From Sideroxydans sp. (GTDB lineage: Bacteria; Pseudomonadota; Gammaproteobacteria; Burkholderiales; Gallionellaceae), in contig JAGVNQ010000078.1 of assembly GCA_020053195.1 (NCBI GenBank), positions 1 through 33,977 on the forward strand: a DNA stretch of 33,977 bases. The letters are read 5' to 3'. Below are positions 17,020-24,509 of the stretch, one piece after another. Positions within the stretch are counted from its first letter, which is position 1. Each line of letters begins with the position of its first letter. The translations under genes were made by a program, and so were the position numbers. Under the pieces are notes generated by a model, which saw only the letters and a program-made list of their open reading frames with translations, was not told the origin of the DNA and made no database searches.

Positions 17020-17046
17020 CTGTCCGCAAAAATACCCAGAGGACAG
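17020..17046. promoter_or_regulatory. Inverted repeat covering the methyltransferase ribosome-binding site
   Basis: CTGTCC (17020-17025) pairs with GGACAG (17041-17046). The right arm overlaps the Shine-Dalgarno GAGGA at 17039-17043, just before ATG 17050. It could be an operator for the N-terminal HTH of the methyltransferase or an RNA hairpin that hides the ribosome-binding site. Confidence 0.45.
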
Positions 17047-17049
17047 ACC

Positions 17050-18327
17050 ATGAACGCACACCTAACCTTGGTCAGCGACGATGCCGCCGCGCTGGTTTAC
17101 CTAGCTGAAGCCCGCAAACACCACACTCAAGCTTACATTGCCAATTATCTGGGCGTAAGCGTCCGCACCGTCCACCGTTGGGAAGCGCGCGAGACCAAGC
17201 CCAGCGCCTATGCGGCGCACGCTTTGCAGCAAATGTTGCCTTTCCCTGACATCCCAACTACAGCAGGCACATTCGATTTCATCGATCTGTTCGCGGGTAT
17301 AGGCGGCATCCGCAAGGCGTTTGAACAAGTCGGCGGGCGCTGCGTTTTCACCAGCGAATGGGACAGTTACGCCCAGAAGACCTACGCCGAAAACTTCCGC
17401 GATGGACACACGATCAACGGCGACATCACCCAGATAGATGCAGCACAAATTCCCGACCACCACGTGTTGCTGGCCGGATTTCCTTGCCAGCCGTTTTCCA
17501 TCGCCGGAGTATCCAAGAAAAATTCACTGGGCAAAGCGCACGGCTTCGCCTGCGAAACACAGGGCACGTTGTTCTTCGACGTGGCGCGCATCATCCAGAC
17601 CAAACGCCCGCGCGCCTTCCTGCTGGAGAACGTCAAAAACCTGCTGTCGCACGACAAAGGCCGCACCTTCGATGTCATCCGCCGCACGCTTACCGAAGAC
17701 CTCGGCTACCACATCCACTACCGCGTCATCGACGGCGCGCACTTCACCCCGCAACACCGCGAACGCATCCTCATCGTCGGCTTCCGCGAACCCGTCGCCT
17801 TCGACTTCGATGCCCTGCCGCTGCCGCCCAAAGGCGCACGCAAACTCAAAGAAATCCTGCACCGCACCGACGGCAGCGAACCCGAGCTGGAATGGGACAC
17901 AGGTCGCTTCTTCGACCACAAAGCCCGGCGCGTCTTTGACAAATACACCCTCACCGACAACCTCTGGCGCTACCTGCAAAACTACGCCGAAAAACACCGC
18001 GCCAAAGGCAACGGCTTCGGCTTCGGACTGGTCACCCCGGAAAACATCTCGCGCACCCTGTCCGCGCGCTACTACAAAGACGGCTCGGAAATTTTGATCT
18101 ACCAAGGCGAAGGCAAAAACCCGCGCCGACTCACGCCAAGAGAATGCGCTAGATTGATGGGTTACCCGGACACGTTCAGGATTCCGGTGTCGGATACACG
18201 CGCGTACAAACAGTTCGGAAATTCTGTTGTTGTAGATGTTATGACTCACGTAGCAAAGTTGATGCAACCCATGCTGGAAGCTGATACCCTGGAACCCGAG
18301 TTACCCCTTCGTTACGCAACTGCCTAA
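17050..18327 (+). CDS. dcm: Dcm-like DNA (cytosine-5) methyltransferase with N-terminal HTH
   Basis: 425 residues. C5-methyltransferase motifs are complete: I (FIDLFAGIGG, 77-86), IV (GFPCQPFS, 143-150, catalytic C146), VI (ENVKN), VIII (QHRERI), IX (SRTLSARYYKDGSEILI) and X (YKQFGNSVVV). The runs AGVSKKNSLGKAHGFAC and RRLTPRECARLMGY are nearly the same as in E. coli Dcm, so CCWGG (inner C) is the predicted target. Residues 20-60 form an HTH (YIANYLGVSVRTVHRWEARE) not seen in E. coli Dcm; in M.EcoRII/M.SsoII-like enzymes an N-terminal region represses the gene. ATG 17050 has GAGGA upstream. Base composition is GC-rich like the host, unlike the next three genes. Confidence 0.95.
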   Translation: MNAHLTLVSDDAAALVYLAEARKHHTQAYIANYLGVSVRTVHRWEARETKPSAYAAHALQQMLPFPDIPTTAGTFDFIDLFAGIGGIRKAFEQVGGRCVFTSEWDSYAQKTYAENFRDGHTINGDITQIDAAQIPDHHVLLAGFPCQPFSIAGVSKKNSLGKAHGFACETQGTLFFDVARIIQTKRPRAFLLENVKNLLSHDKGRTFDVIRRTLTEDLGYHIHYRVIDGAHFTPQHRERILIVGFREPVAFDFDALPLPPKGARKLKEILHRTDGSEPELEWDTGRFFDHKARRVFDKYTLTDNLWRYLQNYAEKHRAKGNGFGFGLVTPENISRTLSARYYKDGSEILIYQGEGKNPRRLTPRECARLMGYPDTFRIPVSDTRAYKQFGNSVVVDVMTHVAKLMQPMLEADTLEPELPLRYATA

Positions 18328-18337
18328 AGGAGAAATC

Positions 18338-18619
18338 ATGCACACCCAATCACGTATTCCAAAACTTAATGACACCACTTTTGATGGTGCTCTGATGTGG
18401 TTCTCGGAAATGCAATGCAGCGAATTGCTTTTTCATCCAGAGGACGATCCCGCTAACATAATTCGCATTTCAAACGGCGAACGGATGTTTACAAATGGCG
18501 AGGTGGTAGAACTTCGCTTTCTGCTGAATGAAATTGAGACAAGTCTGGGACACGATAAATTGGTCGAAGCCGCGTACCCGATTTTCATGAACGCTTTCGG
18601 CAATCAACTGGATGCTTGA
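18338..18619 (+). CDS. Unknown 93-residue protein in the restriction-modification operon
   Basis: 93 residues, acidic and soluble, with no motif recognised. Segments such as DGALMWFSEMQCSELLF, IIRISNGERMFTNGEVVELR and FLLNEIETSLGHDKLVEAAY suggest a compact alpha/beta domain. It has the strongest ribosome-binding site of the block (AAGGAG, ATG 18338), begins 10 bases after the methyltransferase stop, and overlaps vsr (TGATG). It is AT-richer than the methyltransferase. Possible roles are controller, Vsr or nuclease partner, or inhibitor, but none is shown by the sequence. Confidence 0.7.
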   Translation: MHTQSRIPKLNDTTFDGALMWFSEMQCSELLFHPEDDPANIIRISNGERMFTNGEVVELRFLLNEIETSLGHDKLVEAAYPIFMNAFGNQLDA

Positions 18620-19038
18620 TGGTTGATGTTGTCGATTCGGCAACGCGCAGCCGGATGATGGCTGGAATCCAAGGCAAGAACACCAAGCCGGAGCTTCTGG
18701 TTAGAAAATATTTTCATGGTCGTGGGCTACGCTACAGACTTCATGCCAAAGAGTTGCCGGGGAAACCGGATTTGGTATTTCCAAAGTACAAGGCAGTTAT
18801 TTTTGTACATGGTTGTTTCTGGCATCAGCATATCGGATGTAAATACGCTTCAAAACCACAAACTAGGACAGAATTCTGGACTCACAAGTTTTCAGAAAAC
18901 GTGAAACGTGATAGCTATCAAATAGCAGCATTGGAAGGGCTTGGTTGGCGAGTATTCGTTGTTTGGGAGTGTGAATTGCTGGAAGGCACTTCAAGGCTGG
19001 AATCTCTGTTGTTGGATATTTCACAGAAAAGGATTTAA
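18619..19038 (+). CDS. vsr: Very short patch repair endonuclease Vsr
   Basis: 139 residues from ATG 18619, which overlaps the previous stop (TGATG). Vsr cuts 5' of the T in T:G mismatches that arise when 5-methylcytosine deaminates at Dcm sites. Key residues seen in the family are present: E25 (KNTKPELLVRK), D51 (LPGKPDLVFPKY), H64 and H69 (FVHGCFWHQHIGC), plus TRTEFW and RDSYQIAALEGLGWRVFVVWECEL. Pairing with a Dcm-like methyltransferase is the classic genetic context and supports a CCWGG-like target for the whole block. Confidence 0.96.
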   Translation: MVDVVDSATRSRMMAGIQGKNTKPELLVRKYFHGRGLRYRLHAKELPGKPDLVFPKYKAVIFVHGCFWHQHIGCKYASKPQTRTEFWTHKFSENVKRDSYQIAALEGLGWRVFVVWECELLEGTSRLESLLLDISQKRI

Positions 19039-19042
19039 CACG

Positions 19043-20008
19043 ATGGCACTGATTGCTCTGACATCATCTCCAGATTGGGACTTGCCCTTCTTCAAGGTAC
19101 TTGCCAATAACGATACAGGTGCGGCATCCGGTCATCAAGGCGGAATTGTTATACCCATGGAGCTTCGCCCCTTCTTCCCTGGGCTGTCCGCTGCAACCTC
19201 GCCATGGAACCCGACGACTGACCAGCGGATTGATGCAGACTTATTTGTAGAAAATCGTTTTCTTGCTTCGGTATCTACTCGTTACCAATTTCAAACATGG
19301 GGCGGCACGCGCAGCCCGGAATCGCGCATTACAGATCAGCTTGCACCACTTAGAAATCTTGCACAGGGTGGAGACATTCTGATATTTCAAAGAAACATTG
19401 ATCGGCTTGACAGTTATCGGCTAACGCTCGTCAGACAGTCATCAGGTGAAGTCGATGCACTTCAAGTTCTCGTTGCTGGAAGGCGTTGGGGCATCTTAGG
19501 TGCAGCCAATCCCATGAGCGACGACGAACTTACAACTGCCTTAAATCAAGAACAGCAGCGCGAGTCATCAAACTTCTCACTTACGGATGACGAAGCACTC
19601 CAAGTGGAAAGCAGGGTGTTTAAGATTGCCCGTTCCGTTGCTTTTCGTTTGTCAGTTACAAAGCTGTATGGATTCACCTGCGCTGTTTGCGGTGAATCTC
19701 TAAAATCGCCTCGGGGCATGATGGAATTAGATGCTGCTCATATCGTCCCACGTTCAAGGCTTGGAGCGGATGACGCGCGAAATGGTATTGCTTTGTGTAA
19801 ACGTCATCACTGGGCATTTGATGGTGGTCTTTTTGGAATTGGAAGTCAGCGAGAAATTATCGTTCCCCCTACAGTCCGGCTAATTTCGGCCAATGCTGTT
19901 CTTGCTAATTTCAACGGGAGACCGATTAGAGAGGCATTCCAGCCACATCTACGTGCTCATGCAGATGCTTTAGCTTGGCATCGGGAAAATATCCTATTGA
20001 AGGATTAG
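19043..20008 (+). CDS. Predicted type II restriction endonuclease: EcoRII-N-like domain plus HNH nuclease
   Basis: 321 residues from ATG 19043 (AAGGA ten bases upstream), four bases after vsr. The N-terminal half (about 14-125) begins FFKVLANNDTGAASGHQGG and IVIPMELRPFFPGL. It resembles the start of the EcoRII effector-binding domain (RLSANDTGATGGHQVGLYIP, recalled from memory), a B3-like fold that reads CCWGG. The C-terminal half is an HNH nuclease with C213/C216 (CAVCGES), the core LDAAHIVPRSRLGADDARNG (D230, H233, N247) and LCKRHH (C252, H255). EcoRII itself uses a different C-terminal nuclease, so this is a domain swap. The gene is AT-rich compared with the host and ends at a terminator. 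Confidence 0.82.
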   Translation: MALIALTSSPDWDLPFFKVLANNDTGAASGHQGGIVIPMELRPFFPGLSAATSPWNPTTDQRIDADLFVENRFLASVSTRYQFQTWGGTRSPESRITDQLAPLRNLAQGGDILIFQRNIDRLDSYRLTLVRQSSGEVDALQVLVAGRRWGILGAANPMSDDELTTALNQEQQRESSNFSLTDDEALQVESRVFKIARSVAFRLSVTKLYGFTCAVCGESLKSPRGMMELDAAHIVPRSRLGADDARNGIALCKRHHWAFDGGLFGIGSQREIIVPPTVRLISANAVLANFNGRPIREAFQPHLRAHADALAWHRENILLKD

Positions 20009-20021
20009 CTTTGCACGTTGG

Positions 20022-20050
20022 AAAACGTAGCGCGTGTGACTACGTTTTTT
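20022..20050 (+). terminator. Terminator of the restriction-modification operon
   Basis: AAAACGTAG-CGCGTGTGA-CTACGTTTTTT forms a seven-pair stem followed by a T run, 13 bases after the nuclease stop. Confidence 0.85.
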
Positions 20051-20056
20051 AGAATT

Positions 20057-20077
20057 AAGCCTTGTGATAAACCTCCG
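20057..20077 (-). pseudogene. Remnant of the thiC 3' end
   Basis: Twenty-one bases identical to 21303-21323. On the minus strand they cover the last codons of thiC (EVYHKA) up to the first two bases of its stop codon. The next nine or so bases on the right are also similar, then a GC-rich hairpin replaces the rest of the gene. The orientation is the same as thiC. It marks the right edge of the restriction block and, with thiC, brackets the fic gene. Confidence 0.8.
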
Positions 20078-20107
20078 TCCCTTCTCCCTCAGGCGGGGAA
20101 GGGGACG
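20078..20107. repeat. Half copy of palindrome family B
   Basis: CCCTTCTCCCTCAGGCGGGG followed by AAGGGGAC resembles one arm of the 24394-24494 element. It joins the thiC remnant to the fic upstream region. Confidence 0.5.
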
Positions 20108-20120
20108 TAAAGGAAAATAG

Positions 20121-21167
20121 ATGAACACTCTGCGCCTTTTTACCGCCAAAAATTTTTCCATTCCCGCCAGCACGTCCTGGTATCTGGCCGACCTTGGCGA
20201 GTTTCGCGGCAAGCAGGAACTCTATACGCAGCAGTCTCCGCAGCGCCTCAAGACCTTGCGCGAGCATGCGCTGATCGAGAGTGCGGTTTCTTCCAATCGT
20301 ATCGAAGGTGTGTCGGTTGATCCTTCGCGGGTGCGCGATGTGTTGGCCGCCCCCAAGCCTTTGTTCCGTGACCGCGACGAGGAGGAGGTGCGCGGTTATC
20401 GCGATGCATTGAAACTGATACACGAAGGCGCTGAACACATGTCCGTGAGCGAGGCGACGCTAAGCGAGCTGCACCGGTTGGCGCGCGGACAAATCTGGGA
20501 TGCGGGCAAGTATAAGGAGAATGACGGCGACATCATTGAGCGTTATGCGGATGGTCGGGAGCGGGTGCGCTTTCGTCCGGTGTCTGCGCAAGGGACTCCG
20601 GCTGCAATGACTGGACTGGTAGCCGATTGGCAGCATTGCCTTGAGGAGCGTTGGGTGCATCCGCTGATTGCGATGGCGGCCTTCAATCTGGATTTCTTGT
20701 GCATACATCCATTCCGCGACGGCAACGGACGTGTGTCGCGGTTGGCGTTGTTGCTTCAGTGCTATCAGTTGGGCTACGAGGCGGGGCGCTATATCAGCCT
20801 TGAGCGCTTGATCGAGGAAAACAAGGAGCGCTATTACGAGACCCTGGAGCAAAGTTCGCAAGGATGGCATGAGGGCAAGCATGATCCGTGGCCTTTCATC
20901 AATTACGTGCTGTCCATTCTGAAAATGGCTTACCGCGAATTCGCCGAGCGCGTGGGCGAGGTGAAAGCGCCGCGCGGCTCGAAAACGGATTTGGTGTTGG
21001 CGGCAATCAACCGATTCACGGGCGAATTTACGGTGGCGCAGGTGGAGCAGGCTTGTCCCGGTGTGAGCAAAGACATGGTGCGGCGCGTTTTGCGCGAGCA
21101 ACAAACCGCCAATGCAGTGGAGTGCCAAGGCCGAGGCCCGGCGGCGCGGTGGAAAAAGAAGGGGTAA
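20121..21167 (+). CDS. Fic family protein AMPylase with self-inhibitory motif
   Basis: 348 residues. The Fic active site HPFRDGNGRVSR is at 196-207 and complete. An N-terminal inhibitory helix ESAVSSNRIEGV (S58xxxE62G) matches the (S/T)xxxE(G/N) motif, so it is a class II, self-restrained Fic protein. The C-terminal 70 residues (DLVLAAINRFTGEFTVAQVE and VSKDMVRRVLREQQ) look like a winged helix. Fic enzymes transfer AMP to target proteins; the target is unknown. GTAAAGGAAAATAG lies before ATG 20121. It lies between the thiC remnant and thiC. Confidence 0.92.
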   Translation: MNTLRLFTAKNFSIPASTSWYLADLGEFRGKQELYTQQSPQRLKTLREHALIESAVSSNRIEGVSVDPSRVRDVLAAPKPLFRDRDEEEVRGYRDALKLIHEGAEHMSVSEATLSELHRLARGQIWDAGKYKENDGDIIERYADGRERVRFRPVSAQGTPAAMTGLVADWQHCLEERWVHPLIAMAAFNLDFLCIHPFRDGNGRVSRLALLLQCYQLGYEAGRYISLERLIEENKERYYETLEQSSQGWHEGKHDPWPFINYVLSILKMAYREFAERVGEVKAPRGSKTDLVLAAINRFTGEFTVAQVEQACPGVSKDMVRRVLREQQTANAVECQGRGPAARWKKKG

Positions 21168-21252
21168 TTACCCTTTAGTGGGGGTAATAGTTAGGGTAAT
21201 AGCGCAGGCGAAGTACGGATGGGTGGAGCGCAGCGATACTCATCCGAGCATG

Positions 21253-21284
21253 CAAAACGAGCCGCAATGCGGCTCGTTTGTTTT
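21253..21284. terminator. Bidirectional terminator between fic and thiC
   Basis: CAAAACGAGCCGC-AAT-GCGGCTCGTTTGTTTTA gives a strong nine-pair stem with A and T runs on both sides, between the convergent fic and thiC genes. Confidence 0.88.
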
Positions 21285-21300
21285 ACGAAGTGAGAAAGAC

Positions 21301-23285
<1,985 letters not shown>

Positions 23286-23371
23286 GCGCAAGTTACTGGA
23301 ACGGCGGGCAAAACACAAGTTGGCGCGGGGGAATAGACCTGCTGGCGGAATTGATTAGGGCAACCTCTCGG

Positions 23372-23449
23372 AGATGCCCGTCAATAGGCGATCTACGTGA
23401 TGCAATTGTTGTAGATCGCCTATTGGCGCGGCTTGCGGGGCAGGTGGGT
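23372..23449. repeat. CAATAGGCGATCTAC hairpin element, family D copy 2
   Basis: 78 bp: AGATGCCCGT, the stem CAATAGGCGATCTAC with a 14-base loop and GTAGATCGCCTATTG, then GCGCGGCTTGCGGGGCAGGT and GGGT. It is identical to the 24278-24355 copy apart from five loop bases, and in the same orientation. The two copies flank mqsRA. Confidence 0.92.
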
Positions 23450-23476
23450 AAATAAAACCAAAAACCGGATTTGTTC

Positions 23477-23872
23477 TCAGCGAATTTCTTCAACCAATTC
23501 CGGGTGCTTGTCCAGAATGCGAAACAGATTCACAACCGCCGCAACCGGTTTGGATTTGCCGTGTTCATAGCGCGAGAATGCATTCACACCTCCGCCTGCA
23601 ATTACGGCGGCCTCTTTTTGCGACAGCTTGAGTTTTTTGCGAATGCGCGCCAGTTCAGCGGACTCTTGTTGGTCAATTTCATCGCGGAATTGTTCCACTG
23701 CCGCCGCATAACGCTTGCCTTCACCCTTGGCGAATTCACATTCGCCGCACGCGGGGCAATGCCAACCTTCCACCGCTTCAACCGTGATTTGCTTGCCACG
23801 GTATTCGACCACCTTGTCTTTATTGCCGCGCACCATGTCGGCCTTTTCGCAATTCAAGCACAAGTGTTTCAT
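23477..23872 (-). CDS. mqsA: MqsA-family antitoxin
   Basis: 131 residues from ATG 23872. An N-terminal zinc domain has C5, C8 (CLNC) and C37, C40 (HCPACGECEF). The C-terminal half is an XRE-type HTH (SQKEAAVIAGGGVNAFSRYE) as in E. coli MqsA. It neutralises MqsR and represses the operon. The AAGGAG ribosome-binding site lies in the last codons of mqsR and the ATG is one base after the mqsR stop, so the two are coupled. The toxin-first order is the mqsRA arrangement. Confidence 0.9.
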   Translation of the reverse strand: MKHLCLNCEKADMVRGNKDKVVEYRGKQITVEAVEGWHCPACGECEFAKGEGKRYAAAVEQFRDEIDQQESAELARIRKKLKLSQKEAAVIAGGGVNAFSRYEHGKSKPVAAVVNLFRILDKHPELVEEIR

Positions 23873-23873
23873 C

Positions 23874-24179
23874 TCATTTCTCCTTAAACTGAATGACGAC
23901 AATTCCGTTTTCTCGCAGCGTCAGTTTGATATAAACCCGCAAGCCCGATTCCAGATCGGCGTGATAAACGTCTTGCCAAATCCGATGATCGGCATGAGTG
24001 GTCATGCTTTTATAAAAATTGTTTTGCCTGAGGCCAAGCACCACGGCAACCGCAGCCTCCGCAGACAGCCCTAAATCGAAAGCGCCATCCAACGCTGTCT
24101 GAGTAAAAGCATCAACCCCGTTGGCCGCAACGATGGTCAGCACTTCGGACAACTGGTAATTGGGCTTCATCTTTTCCAT
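23874..24179 (-). CDS. mqsR: MqsR-family mRNA interferase toxin
   Basis: 101 residues, the family length. MqsR is a RelE-fold endoribonuclease that cuts mRNA mostly at GCU. Family segments are KPNYQLSEVLTIVAANG, FDLGLSAEAAVAVVLGLRQN, NFYKSMTTHADHRIWQDVY and the basic strand RVYIKLTLREN. The start is ATG 24179, or ATG 24170 (MKPNYQL). It is followed at once by mqsA. The pair lies between two 78-bp direct repeats. Confidence 0.92.
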   Translation of the reverse strand: MEKMKPNYQLSEVLTIVAANGVDAFTQTALDGAFDLGLSAEAAVAVVLGLRQNNFYKSMTTHADHRIWQDVYHADLESGLRVYIKLTLRENGIVVIQFKEK

Positions 24180-24189
24180 GACCAGATGC

Positions 24190-24204
24190 TAACCCAATAG
24201 GTTA
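24190..24204. promoter_or_regulatory. MqsA-type operator upstream of mqsRA
   Basis: TAACC-CAATA-GGTTA is a perfect five-base inverted repeat ending 11 bases before the mqsR start. E. coli MqsA binds related palindromes of the form AACCT-N-AGGTT, so this is a likely autorepression site. Confidence 0.65.
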
Positions 24205-24241
24205 GTTTGTTCAACGGGGGAAATTGAGTTCGAGCTTGACC

Positions 24242-24265
24242 GCGTGGGCACAAGAACGTGCCCAC
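24242..24265. repeat. Hairpin CGTGGGCAC...GTGCCCAC
   Basis: CGTGGGCAC-AAGAAC-GTGCCCACC is an eight-pair hairpin just ahead of the family D element. It may be another small dispersed repeat; no second copy is in this window. Confidence 0.6.
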
Positions 24266-24277
24266 CCTACGCGCTGA

Positions 24278-24355
24278 AGATGCCCGTCAATAGGCGATCT
24301 ACACGATGTGAATGTTGTAGATCGCCTATTGGCGCGGCTTGCGGGGCAGGTGGGT
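24278..24355. repeat. CAATAGGCGATCTAC hairpin element, family D copy 3
   Basis: Same 78-bp sequence and orientation as 23372-23449, with only five loop-base differences. It lies on the upstream side of mqsRA. Confidence 0.92.
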
Positions 24356-24393
24356 GGTGTAGGAGTCAGAATAATCCAATACAGCCAAACGCA

Positions 24394-24494
24394 CTCCTTC
24401 CCCCTTGCAGGGGGAAGGTTGGGATGGGGGTAGAGTAGTGAAGTGATAACGTTTCTACCCCCACCCTAGCCCTCCCCCTGCATGGGGGAGGGGA
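24394..24494. repeat. Long imperfect palindrome, family B copy 2
   Basis: The left arm CCTTCCCCCTTGCAGGGGGA with GGGGGTAG and the right arm CTACCCCC with CCCTCCCCCTGCATGGGGGA are near reverse complements of each other, with about 20 bases between them. It sits just past the ppsA stop and may help end that transcript. Confidence 0.85.
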
Positions 24495-24509
24495 CGTGAT
24501 GTTTTTGGC

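Noticed and set aside
16908-17049. Possible toxin gene after the DUF1778 antitoxin
   Set aside because: The 140-base gap holds only the ykgJ fragment and the methyltransferase upstream region; no GNAT-like frame exists.
23372-24355. Family D repeats as a CRISPR array
   Set aside because: There are only two near-identical copies, about 830 bp apart with genes between them, each a hairpin; no spacer pattern or cas gene is seen.
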